DNA from: JAENVT01 sp040005915
GTDB lineage: Bacteria > Actinomycetota > Acidimicrobiia > Acidimicrobiales > Ilumatobacteraceae
NCBI GenBank assembly: GCA_040005915.1
Contig: JBDTYA010000062.1
Location: 1 to 36,138 of the forward strand
Length of the DNA: 36,138 nucleotides
Reading direction: 5' to 3'
Shown here: piece after piece, positions 8,373 through 15,606 of the stretch
Position numbering within the stretch: position 1 is the stretch's first letter
Layout of the letters: every line of letters begins with the position of its first letter
Notes under the pieces: model-generated
Databases searched by the model: none
What the model was told of the DNA's origin: nothing
The model's input: the letters and a program-made list of their open reading frames with translations, nothing else
Position numbers and translations under genes: made by a program

Positions 8373-9041
8373 ATGAGCGTCAAAGGCAAGAAGATCGTCG
8401 TGACGGGCGGGGCGCGCGGCATCGGCGCCCGCCTCGTGGGTGAGCTCCGCGAACGGGGTGCGGAGGTGGTGTCCACCGACATCCTCCCCGATTGCGACAT
8501 CGTCTGCGACGTCAGTGACGAAGCCGACGTGGTCGCGCTCTTCGATCAAGCCGGCGACATCGACGGACTGGTCAACAACGCGGCGATGCTGGCAGACCGC
8601 AAGCCCTTCCAGGAGATCACCGTGGCCGACTGGGATCGGATGATGGCGATCAACGTACGCGGCACCTTTCTGTGTGCGCGCGAGGCGGCTAACCACATGC
8701 CACATGGCGGATCCATCGTCAACGTCGCCTCGACCACGGCATTCAACGGCTCACAAGGGTTCCTGCACTACGTGGCATCGAAGGGCGCGGTCAACTCGAT
8801 GACGAAGACGCTGGCGTTCGAGCTGGGGCCGAAGCAGATCCGCGTCAATTGCGTCGGTCCTGGCTTCACACCGACCGAAGGCTCCTCGGTGTTGGGCACC
8901 TACGACCCCACGGGCACACCGCTGGGCCGGGTGATGGACCCCGACGATCTTCTCGGCACGTACTGCTACCTCCTCGGTGACGATTCGAAGTTCGTCAGCG
9001 CTCAGACGATCCTGGTCAACGGTGGACGATTCCCTCACTGA
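8373..9041 (+). CDS. Short-chain dehydrogenase/reductase (classical SDR)
   Basis: This 222-residue NAD(P)-dependent oxidoreductase has the nucleotide motif TGGARGIG (11-18), NNAA at 68-71, and a catalytic Ser120-Tyr133-Lys137 set (the last two in YVASK). An acidic residue at the end of strand 2 (STDILPD) favours NAD(H). It is slightly short for the family because the loop after strand 2 is compact. The C-terminal VNGGRFPH is the usual SDR ending. ATG 8373 lies ten bases after the PEP-protein stop, and the last 20 bases overlap the amidase start. It probably oxidises or reduces an alcohol/ketone intermediate of the same unknown route. Confidence 0.88.
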   Translation: MSVKGKKIVVTGGARGIGARLVGELRERGAEVVSTDILPDCDIVCDVSDEADVVALFDQAGDIDGLVNNAAMLADRKPFQEITVADWDRMMAINVRGTFLCAREAANHMPHGGSIVNVASTTAFNGSQGFLHYVASKGAVNSMTKTLAFELGPKQIRVNCVGPGFTPTEGSSVLGTYDPTGTPLGRVMDPDDLLGTYCYLLGDDSKFVSAQTILVNGGRFPH

Positions 9042-10401
9042 CCTCGACGCCACGGCGCTCGCCGAACTGGTTCGCAGCGACGCGGTCCACCCGCGCGAAT
9101 TGGTCGAGCAGGCGATCGAGCGCATCGAGCTGTTGGATCCGCAGCTCAACGCCATGGTGCACCGCCAGTACCAACGGGCGCGCGACGATGCCGAGCGCGC
9201 CCTGCCCGACGGACCGTTTCGTGGCGTGCCCTTCCTGTTCAAGGACTTCCGGTGCCGCGAGGCGGGTGAGTCGTACACGATGGGCATGCGTGCGCTGCGC
9301 GACATCGACTTCCACGCCTCGACCGATGCTCCGCTCACGCTCGCGTTCCGTGCCGCCGGCCTGATCCCGCTCGGCCGCACGAACACTCCCGAACTCGCGA
9401 CCGTGGGTACGTGCGAGCCCGAGGCATTCGGCCCGACCCACAACCCATGGAACGTCGAGCTGACACCCGGTGGCTCGTCCGGCGGTTCTGCAGCAGCGGT
9501 GGCAGCGCGGCTCGTATCCGCCGCGCACGCCAATGACATCTCCGGCTCTATCCGCATCCCCGCGGCACACTGCGGCCTGGTCGGCCTCAAGCCGACGCGG
9601 GCACGCACCATTGCGAGCATCGCTTCCGATGCCCGTACTGGGATGAACGCCGAAGGCGTGGTGACCCGGTCGGTTCGCGACACCGCGGCGCTGCTCGATG
9701 CGATCTCGGTGCCCGGGTCTCGTCCATTGCTGCCGTCCGTCGGCCAACCGCTCCCGCCACTGCGAGTCGGGCTGTGGACGCAGGCGTTCAGTGGCAGCGC
9801 GGTCGACCCTGACAACGCCCTCGCTGCCGAGCACTGCGCGTCGCTGCTGGAGGGCCTCGGCTGCAGCGTGGAGATTTCGGCTCCGGCGCCGCTGTCATCG
9901 CCAGGCTTCTGGGAGGCGGCGGCGACCCTCCTCAACGTCAACACAGCAGTCGAGCTCGACACATGGTCGGGCAAGATCGGCAGGGAACTGGGCGAGGACG
10001 ACCTCGAAGCGGGCACGTGGCGAATGGTGATGACGGCACGCCGCTTCACCGCGGTCGACTTGCTCGCCGCGCAGAGCCTGTTGATCGAGCACGTTGCCGT
10101 CGCCGAGAACTGGTGGCAGAACTTCGATCTGCTCGTCACGCCGACGACCGCGAACTCGCCGACCCGACTCGGTGACTACGCCACGGGTTACCAGTCAGGT
10201 CGCGGCAGCGCGTTCACCCGCCCGTTCAACGTCACCGGTCAACCTGCCATCAGCCTTCCGCTGGGGTGGCCCGACGACGGACTACCTCGTGGCGTGCAGA
10301 TCATCGCCCAGATGGGCAACGACCACACGTTGGTCACGGTCGCTGCGGCACTCGAATCCGTCGAGCCGTGGGCGCTCCGCCGGGCTACCGTGAGCGCATG
10401 A
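9022..10401 (+). CDS. Amidase-signature family amidase
   Basis: This is a 459-residue amidase-signature hydrolase that converts an amide to acid plus ammonia. The catalytic Ser-cisSer-Lys triad is visible: Lys74 in VPFLFKDF, cis-Ser152 in PGGSSGGSAAAVA and nucleophile Ser176 in SGSIRIPA. The 24-residue spacing between the two serines matches the family. The position before the nucleophile motif is Ser-Gly-Ser rather than the usual Gly-Gly-Ser, a mild deviation. GTG 9022 gives the standard N-terminus and overlaps the SDR stop region by 20 bases. The stop shares ATGA with the next gene. It is not GatA, because GatB and GatC are absent. With a nitrilase some 1.2 kb away on the other strand, nitrile or amide degradation is plausible. 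Confidence 0.88.
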   Translation: MDDSLTDLDATALAELVRSDAVHPRELVEQAIERIELLDPQLNAMVHRQYQRARDDAERALPDGPFRGVPFLFKDFRCREAGESYTMGMRALRDIDFHASTDAPLTLAFRAAGLIPLGRTNTPELATVGTCEPEAFGPTHNPWNVELTPGGSSGGSAAAVAARLVSAAHANDISGSIRIPAAHCGLVGLKPTRARTIASIASDARTGMNAEGVVTRSVRDTAALLDAISVPGSRPLLPSVGQPLPPLRVGLWTQAFSGSAVDPDNALAAEHCASLLEGLGCSVEISAPAPLSSPGFWEAAATLLNVNTAVELDTWSGKIGRELGEDDLEAGTWRMVMTARRFTAVDLLAAQSLLIEHVAVAENWWQNFDLLVTPTTANSPTRLGDYATGYQSGRGSAFTRPFNVTGQPAISLPLGWPDDGLPRGVQIIAQMGNDHTLVTVAAALESVEPWALRRATVSA

Positions 10402-10703
10402 TCGTCGCCGTTGTCAACTTCGCGCTGCCGACGCCACTCACCACCGGCGAAGCTCGGGCATTGTTCGAGGCCAGCGCCCCCAACTACCAGAACGTAGACG
10501 GCCTTCGCCGCAAGCACTTCCTGCTCGCCGAGGATGGGCGCAGTGCCGGCGGCGTGTACCTCTGGGACAGCCGCCGACAAGCCGAGGCCCTCTACGACGA
10601 GGCCTGGCGGGCCCGCCTCACGGCGCGCTACGGCTCCGAGCCACACGTCGCGTACTTCGACAGCCAGGTCACGGTCGATCCCGAGTCGATCACCGTCGGC
10701 TGA
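10398..10703 (+). CDS. YdhR-like small ferredoxin-fold protein (putative monooxygenase/isomerase)
   Basis: The 101-residue protein resembles YdhR, a dimeric alpha-beta-barrel protein annotated as a putative monooxygenase. Recognisable parts are the VVNFALPTPL first strand, VDGLRRKHFLLAEDGRSAGGVYLWDS split over the central strands, and the closing RYGSEPHVAYFDS. Its true reaction is not established. ATG 10398 overlaps the amidase stop (ATGA), so it is last in the PEP-SDR-amidase operon. The final codon and stop (GGC TGA) form the first bases of a tandem repeat that fills the following intergenic space, so its 3' end may have been shaped by that repeat. Confidence 0.75.
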   Translation: MIVAVVNFALPTPLTTGEARALFEASAPNYQNVDGLRRKHFLLAEDGRSAGGVYLWDSRRQAEALYDEAWRARLTARYGSEPHVAYFDSQVTVDPESITVG

Positions 10704-10760
10704 TCCGCTCCCACCACCGGCTGATCCGCTCCCGCCTGCGGCTGATCCGCTCCCACCAGC
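10698..10760. repeat. Three tandem 21-bp repeats
   Basis: Units begin at 10698, 10719 and 10740, each starting GGCTGATCCGCTCCC and then varying over the last six bases. A fourth, isolated copy of the conserved part begins at 10825. The first unit starts inside the last codon of the YdhR-like gene and supplies its stop. A longer 22-base match (10691-10712 with 10818-10839) shows that the gene end itself has been copied downstream. No function is evident. Confidence 0.85.
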
Positions 10761-10762
10761 GC

Positions 10763-10804
10763 CGTTTGACGCCGGGCGCCCCGCATACGTGCCGCAAGCG
10801 TCAA
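10763..10804. repeat. 42-bp palindromic (REP-like) repeat, copy 1
   Basis: This copy is identical over 42 bases to the copy at 10848-10889, 85 bases further on. The ends are inverted (TTGACGC and GCGTCAA), and a second GC-rich self-complementary core (GGGCGCCC) lies near one end. It could fold as a hairpin on either strand between two converging genes, so a role as bidirectional terminator or RNA-stabilising element is plausible. There is no run of T after the stem. Confidence 0.75.
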
Positions 10805-10847
10805 TCGCAGCTGGGTTCACCGTCGGCTGATCCGCTCCCGCCTACGG

Positions 10848-10889
10848 CGTTTGACGCCGGGCGCCCCGCATACGTGCCGCAAGCGTCAA
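10848..10889. repeat. 42-bp palindromic (REP-like) repeat, copy 2
   Basis: This is the second copy of the palindrome at 10763-10804. Including two flanking bases on its right side the arms become ten perfect base pairs, CGTTTGACGC with GCGTCAAACG. It is preceded by the isolated fourth copy of the 21-bp element, so the compound unit 21-mer plus palindrome occurs twice. It sits just downstream (on the minus strand) of the SDR stop at 10917. Confidence 0.75.
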
Positions 10890-10900
10890 ACGCTGGTGGG

Positions 10901-10930
10901 GTCACCACGGGGGGGGTCACCACGGGTGGA
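10901..10930. repeat. 15-bp direct repeat with an 8-G run at the SDR 3' end
   Basis: GTCACCACGG occurs at 10901 and again at 10916, with eight consecutive G in between. The second copy contains the stop codon and last codons of the minus-strand SDR, so its gene end has also been duplicated outward. The homopolymer is a place where the assembly could have a length error, but it is outside the coding sequence. Confidence 0.7.
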
Positions 10931-11612
10931 TGGTGCCGTCCCATTGGTAGAAGGAGCCGGTCTCGGCGAGGGTCAACTCGCCGACCAGTCGGGTGATGCC
11001 GGCTGCGGCCTCCGCCGGGTCGAGGTCTGCGCTCGGACCACCCATGTCGCTGCGCACCCAGCCAGGATGCACGGCGATGACGGTGACACCGTCGGCGCGC
11101 AAGACCTGCGATTGCTTCAGCGTCAGCATGTTGAGGGCGGCCTTCGATGACGTGTACGAGGCGTCGCGGCCGGTGTGCTTGGCCACCTCGATGGTGCCGA
11201 CCTGCGACGAGATATTGACGATCGTGCCGGCGGCGGCACGGAGGTTGTCGGCGAGCGACTGCACCATCAGCAGCGGTCCGAGAACGTTGACGTCGTGCAC
11301 CGCCCGGAACTGATCGGCCGTCAACTCGAGCGCACCGCGGGCCCCATCCTCGGCACCGACAGCCTTGGCGTCGATACCGGCGTTGTTGTAGAGCACGTCG
11401 ATCGGGCGGTCACCGATGGCGGCGGCGAACGCGGCGATGGACGTTTCCGAACTGGTGTCGAGCGCCAACAACTCTGCGCCGGCGTCGCTGAGAGCCGAGG
11501 CAGTGGAGGGATTGCGGCACCCTCCGATCACTGTTGCCCCCTGCCCCACATACTGCGCCGCGAGAGCAAGACCGAGCCCGCGGTTCGCACCCGTGACGAC
11601 GACCGTCGTCAC
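10917..11612 (-). CDS. Short-chain dehydrogenase/reductase
   Basis: This is a 231-residue SDR with TGANRGLG (7-14), NNAG (76-79), Ser135, Tyr153 and Lys157 (YTSSK), and a PGWVRSDMGGP stretch after the active site as in C-factor/carbonyl-reductase-like SDRs. It lacks a long C-terminal extension, consistent with that compact subgroup. GTG 11612 shares GTGA with the nitrilase stop. It is the last gene of the 14-gene minus-strand run, and its final codons form part of a direct repeat. The substrate is unknown. Position suggests it handles a carbonyl or alcohol produced by the same pathway. Confidence 0.87.
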   Translation of the reverse strand: MTTVVVTGANRGLGLALAAQYVGQGATVIGGCRNPSTASALSDAGAELLALDTSSETSIAAFAAAIGDRPIDVLYNNAGIDAKAVGAEDGARGALELTADQFRAVHDVNVLGPLLMVQSLADNLRAAAGTIVNISSQVGTIEVAKHTGRDASYTSSKAALNMLTLKQSQVLRADGVTVIAVHPGWVRSDMGGPSADLDPAEAAAGITRLVGELTLAETGSFYQWDGTIHPW

Positions 11613-12553
11613 GGGTTCTGCTCCTCCACCAGCCGACGGGACGGGGTGCGGTTGATGACAAGGCGCAGCAGGTCTGGACGCGAGTAGTGGCCGGCAACGT
11701 CGCACATGGCCTTGGCGGCGCGGACGACATCGAGCGACGCGTCGGCGACGAGAATCTCCTCGCCCTCGGCGGGTCCGGCGATGATCTCGCCCATCGGGTC
11801 GATGATGTAGCTGCCACCGTTCATCGGCTGGGTCGTGGCCACGACCTCGCGCAGCTCCGGGTCGGCGATGCCGTCGGGATGGATGAGGGCACCGACCAGC
11901 ACCACGTATGCCGCGCCCTGCGAGGCGAACGCGCGGGCGAGCAACAACTGACGGGTCGACGACATCGCAACCGGCTCGGTCTCGTGGCCGGGGAACGCTG
12001 CCACGTGCACCTGCGTACCCTGCGCCATCAGCGCGTACCCGGGCAACACCATGTTGTGCTCCCAGCAGTTGAGGCCGCTGATCGACGCGTACGGTCGCTG
12101 GTACGGCCGAAGGCCGGTGGCATCGCCTTCGCCCCACGCCGTGCGCTCGCCATCGGTCGGCTTCAACTTCCGGTGCTTGCCGAGTATCTCGCCCTCGGCG
12201 GAGATGAACAGCAACGTGCAGTACACGGTGCCGGAGGAGACCTCGTCGAGCTCGGCAACACCGATGGTGACGTCGCACCCGGCAGCCCGCGCGGCCGCGC
12301 AGAGCTGATCGGTCTCCGGACCAGGAATGCGCACGGCGGCACCGATGTACCGAGCCGTCAACGCCCGGCGTTGGTGATACGAGATCCTGGCGTGCACCCA
12401 ACGCGGATAGCCGGGCAGCCACGTCTCGCCGAAGGCGCACATCGCCGCCCCCATCTCACCGGCCTTGGCGATCAGACCGCAGGCCTTGTCGGTGGAGGCC
12501 TGGCGATCGAGCAGCACGGGCGCGGATTGGATTGCGGCCAGCCGAAAAGTCAT
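11609..12553 (-). CDS. Nitrilase (carbon-nitrogen hydrolase superfamily)
   Basis: The product is a 314-residue nitrilase-fold hydrolase with the complete Glu-Lys-Cys triad: Glu43 in FGETWLPGYP, Lys129 in HRKLKPT and Cys163 in LNCWEHN. The CWEH context and the GETWLPGYP block are typical of branch-1 nitrilases (aliphatic, aryl or arylaceto), which convert R-CN to R-COOH plus ammonia, rather than of amidases or carbamoylases. ATG 12553 overlaps the HAD-SnoaL stop (ATGA), and its own stop overlaps the SDR start. It is the strongest sign that the large operon handles a nitrogen-containing substrate. Cyanide hydratase is less likely by length and context. Confidence 0.88.
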   Translation of the reverse strand: MTFRLAAIQSAPVLLDRQASTDKACGLIAKAGEMGAAMCAFGETWLPGYPRWVHARISYHQRRALTARYIGAAVRIPGPETDQLCAAARAAGCDVTIGVAELDEVSSGTVYCTLLFISAEGEILGKHRKLKPTDGERTAWGEGDATGLRPYQRPYASISGLNCWEHNMVLPGYALMAQGTQVHVAAFPGHETEPVAMSSTRQLLLARAFASQGAAYVVLVGALIHPDGIADPELREVVATTQPMNGGSYIIDPMGEIIAGPAEGEEILVADASLDVVRAAKAMCDVAGHYSRPDLLRLVINRTPSRRLVEEQNP

Positions 12554-13593
12554 CGGGGGCCCCGTCCATCGCCGACGGGCCCGTCGGTGGCGTCTTCTGT
12601 CTGGTCGTCGGTGAGTCGGTGGTGGTATGCGTGCCACTCGATGATGAGGCCGTACCGCATGGTCCAGAACTCGCCGGCCTTGCCGTGCACCAGTCGACCG
12701 TCGTCGGCACGGTACCTCGACTCCGATTCGACGGCGATCGTGTCGTCCTGAGCGGCACGCAGGTTTTTGGTCAGTCGGAAGTCAGCGCGCGCCCGGGAAC
12801 CGAACCCAAGGCGTCCGGTGTGGAAGTTGCGTGCGGCCTCGCGACCCTCGGCGACCTTGTGCCCGTTCCAGTAGATGACGATGTCAGGATGCAGTAGCGG
12901 CATGATCTGGGCGACGTCCTGGCTGAGGTAAGCGGCCTCTACCTGCGCCACGAGTTGATCCGCCGCGGTCGGTGGCGTCAGCCCGACGAGCCGCCGTGCG
13001 AGAGCGAATCCGTGCGAACGCGCCAGCGGATCGATCGAGACTGCGATCATCCCGACGGCGCGCGCTCCCTCGATGCAGTACGGCGTGTCGTCGAGGAAGA
13101 CGATCTCCTCCGGAGGCAGGCCGAAGTCAGCGGCCGCCTTCAGATACGGCCCGGGGGCCGGCTTGCGCTCGCCGAACTCGGTGCAGTCGACGAGCACTTC
13201 GAACCGCTCGAACTCCGGCCTGGACGCGACCCATTCGCGGGTGGCCGATCGATACAGGTCGTTGCTGAGGATCCCCACACGTACATCCGCAGCGATCGCC
13301 TCGTCGACGAGTGCGAGTGCATCGGCGGCGAAGACACCGGCACCGAGATGCACGCTCATCTCCCGCCACATCGTGATGCGGTCTGGGTAGCCGGCAGACT
13401 GCGACAGCTGGTTCCAGTACTCGTCGTTGCCGATCTCGCCGGCAAGGAACCGCTGCCATGCGGGGTCGCCCGCAGGGTCCATGGCGCCACGCCCTGCAAA
13501 GTGGCGCCCGGTGCGGCGCTCGAGCTCGTCGAGCACCACCCAGCTCGACTCCATCAACACTTCGCCGACATCGAAAAGGAGCGCGCTGGGCAT
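12550..13593 (-). CDS. HAD hydrolase fused to a SnoaL/NTF2-like domain
   Basis: Residues 1-200 are a HAD-superfamily hydrolase: motif I LLFDVGEVL (nucleophile Asp8, with Gly where the second Asp of DxD usually stands), motif II GILSND (Ser110), Lys144 in GERKPAPGPY and motif IV VFLDDTPYCIEGARAVG. Residues about 210-330 form a SnoaL/NTF2-like cone (AYLSQDVAQIMPLLHPDIVIYWNG and a later WTMRYGLIIEWHAYHH). The two domains are usually separate proteins. DxG variants of motif I occur in HAD members that act on phosphate or halide substrates, so either activity is possible. ATG 13593 follows the MFS stop by four bases, and the 3' end overlaps the nitrilase. Confidence 0.8.
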   Translation of the reverse strand: MPSALLFDVGEVLMESSWVVLDELERRTGRHFAGRGAMDPAGDPAWQRFLAGEIGNDEYWNQLSQSAGYPDRITMWREMSVHLGAGVFAADALALVDEAIAADVRVGILSNDLYRSATREWVASRPEFERFEVLVDCTEFGERKPAPGPYLKAAADFGLPPEEIVFLDDTPYCIEGARAVGMIAVSIDPLARSHGFALARRLVGLTPPTAADQLVAQVEAAYLSQDVAQIMPLLHPDIVIYWNGHKVAEGREAARNFHTGRLGFGSRARADFRLTKNLRAAQDDTIAVESESRYRADDGRLVHGKAGEFWTMRYGLIIEWHAYHHRLTDDQTEDATDGPVGDGRGPR

Positions 13594-13597
13594 CGGC

Positions 13598-14824
13598 CTA
13601 ACGTATCTCTCGGCGCTGCGAACGCCGAAGTGCCAGCACCATCACGAGCGCGATGACACCCGCGACGGCAAACGCCAGGCTGAACGGGTTGACCGTCCCG
13701 TCGAACGCCTTGTCGAATCGTTGGCCGATCGCGGCTGCACCCGCGGTCGTGACGGTGGCGTAGACGGCCGCGGCGGTGCCGGCGACATGACCTACCGGCA
13801 CCATTGCCGCGGAGTTGAGGTTCGACAGCAGCACGTTGTAACCGACGAGCACGAGCGAGAGCAGGATCATGAACGGCCAGAACGACGGATGACCATCGCT
13901 TGCCACACTGAGCAGGTACATCGCCACGGCAGCAGTGGTGTACGAGATCACCGCCCAGCGGATCAAGCGGTCGACACCGATCCGCTGCACGTTGCGGCCG
14001 ACCGTCATCGAGCTGATGCCCATCAGGATCGCGGTGCCGCCGAACACGAACGGGAACCACGACCGCCGGTGGAACACATCGCCCACCACCCGCTCCGACG
14101 TGGCCAGGTACGACGAGAAGGCGCCGAATATCGCGACGCTGCACAGCGTGTAGAGCAGAGCCTCGCGACTGTGCACCATCGCCTTGACGGCGACCCACAC
14201 CTGGCGCAGCTGCAGTGGTTGGCGTCGATCGGACGACAAGGTCTCCGGTAGCCGCAACGACCACAGCGCGATCGCTGTGCCGAAGCCGGCACAGATCACG
14301 AAAGTTCCCCGCCACGGCATGATGTGGATCAGGGCAGAACCGAGGGCCGGCGCGATGACGGGCACCGATATGAAGACGGCCATCGCGAAGGCCATCTCTC
14401 GCGCCATGTGGGCACCGACGAATCGATCACGGATGGTCGCCACCGCGATGACCCGCAACCCTGCCGAGCCGAGACCCCACGCGAAGCGGGCCCACAACAT
14501 CCAGTGCAGGCTCGGCACCACCGCCGCGGCAAGCGCACCACCGACGAACAACGCACACGTCGCCAGCAGGATCCATCGCCGGCCGAACCGGTCGGCGAGC
14601 AGCCCGAACGGGATGGGACCGACGGCCATGCCCAGGAAGAACGCCGTGACCAGCCCGGCCGTCGCAGAAGAGTCGACCGCCAATCCGAGGTCGCTGCGGA
14701 TGCGACTGAACGCAGGAAGGATCAGGTCGATCGAGATCGCCGCCGAGGCCATCGACAGCCCGGCGAACGCGCGGAGCTCGAGCCGCGATGGTTGCCTGCG
14801 GACCTCGACGCCTACTTCTGTCAC
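13598..14824 (-). CDS. Major facilitator superfamily exporter, Bcr/CflA-like
   Basis: This 408-residue inner-membrane protein shows about twelve hydrophobic segments and the MFS loop motif GLLADRFGRRW after the second helix. The IRSDLGLAVDSSATAGLVTAFFLG beginning, given here only as a landmark, and RDRFVGAHMAREMAFAMA after helix 4 resemble the Bcr/CflA drug-efflux group. A proton-coupled exporter in a catabolic operon could expel a toxic intermediate or act as a second porter for the substrate. GTG 14824 shares GTGA with the upstream hydrolase stop. Confidence 0.82.
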   Translation of the reverse strand: MTEVGVEVRRQPSRLELRAFAGLSMASAAISIDLILPAFSRIRSDLGLAVDSSATAGLVTAFFLGMAVGPIPFGLLADRFGRRWILLATCALFVGGALAAAVVPSLHWMLWARFAWGLGSAGLRVIAVATIRDRFVGAHMAREMAFAMAVFISVPVIAPALGSALIHIMPWRGTFVICAGFGTAIALWSLRLPETLSSDRRQPLQLRQVWVAVKAMVHSREALLYTLCSVAIFGAFSSYLATSERVVGDVFHRRSWFPFVFGGTAILMGISSMTVGRNVQRIGVDRLIRWAVISYTTAAVAMYLLSVASDGHPSFWPFMILLSLVLVGYNVLLSNLNSAAMVPVGHVAGTAAAVYATVTTAGAAAIGQRFDKAFDGTVNPFSLAFAVAGVIALVMVLALRRSQRREIR

Positions 14825-15606
14825 TTGCAGAACTCGGCCACCGCCGCCACCGCATCCGGTGACTCGTGGAGCAACAGGTGACCGGCGTCGACGAACAAGC
14901 GCACCTCACAGTCGGGCACCAGTTCGCCCCAGGCCTTCGCCTGGCCGACCGGGATCAGCGCATCGTCGTTGCCCCACATCACCGTCGTGGGCACGGTCAT
15001 GGTGGTGATCCACCGCGGGATGACTCGATCGAACGGCTCCTCCCAAGCCACAGTGGCGACCGTGCGCGTTTCGCGGTACCGGTCGACGGCGAAGTCGAGA
15101 TCGTGTGGATCGGTGGGCAGCCATGGCAGCAGCACGTCGATGTTGTGCACGAGCAAGCCGGGGATCTGTTCAGGTGGTATTCGGAACAGATCCTCCATCG
15201 GTGCCTCGGGCACGCGCAGACCGTCCGGCGCGATCAGCACCAGCCGCCGCAGCCGGTGCTGCTGGCTGATCGCGAAACGTGCCGCCAGGCGACCGCCCAG
15301 CGATAGCCCGACGAGGTTGACGTCGCTGTGAAGGCCGAGCTGATCGAACAGCGCTCCGTAGTGAAGCACGAAGTCGCCGAACTCGCGCAGCCCTTCCATG
15401 TCGCCGGACTCGGCAAACCCGGGGTGGTGCGGGATGAGCACGCGGAAGTCGGACGCCCACGGCCGGGCGAACTCCCATCCGTGAAACGTGCCGGCGCCGT
15501 GGAAGAAGACCAGCGGCGGCGCAGCGGCATCGCCGAGGGCCAACACAACGGTTTCGGTACCGTTGACGGTCAACCGCAGTCTCTCGAAGCCCTCCGTCGC
15601 GTTCAT
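14821..15606 (-). CDS. Alpha/beta hydrolase, meta-cleavage-product-hydrolase-like
   Basis: This is a 261-residue alpha/beta hydrolase with an HGAGTFHGW oxyanion region, nucleophile Ser102 in GLSLGG, Asp215 in WGNDDALIP and His243 in DAGHLLLHESP. The layout and length match carbon-carbon bond hydrolases such as BphD/MhpC, haloperoxidase-like proteins and epoxide hydrolases, but the triad alone does not say which. ATG 15606 overlaps the LLM stop (ATGA). Directly after a flavin monooxygenase, a hydrolase that opens an oxygenated product (ester, lactone or ring) would make sense. Confidence 0.84.
   Translation of the reverse strand: MNATEGFERLRLTVNGTETVVLALGDAAAPPLVFFHGAGTFHGWEFARPWASDFRVLIPHHPGFAESGDMEGLREFGDFVLHYGALFDQLGLHSDVNLVGLSLGGRLAARFAISQQHRLRRLVLIAPDGLRVPEAPMEDLFRIPPEQIPGLLVHNIDVLLPWLPTDPHDLDFAVDRYRETRTVATVAWEEPFDRVIPRWITTMTVPTTVMWGNDDALIPVGQAKAWGELVPDCEVRLFVDAGHLLLHESPDAVAAVAEFCK

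Noticed and set aside
10698..10889. Possible CRISPR array
   Set aside because: The 21-bp units are directly adjacent with no unique spacers, the longer repeat occurs only twice, and no cas gene is nearby.
10763..10889. Possible integron attC sites
   Set aside because: The palindromes lack the conserved seven-base core sites of attC and there is no integrase or gene-cassette pattern.
10534..10996. Small plus-strand frames through the repeat region (Pro/Ala-rich)
   Set aside because: They are frameshifted copies of the repeats and overlap two real gene ends. The protein repeats simply mirror the DNA repeats.
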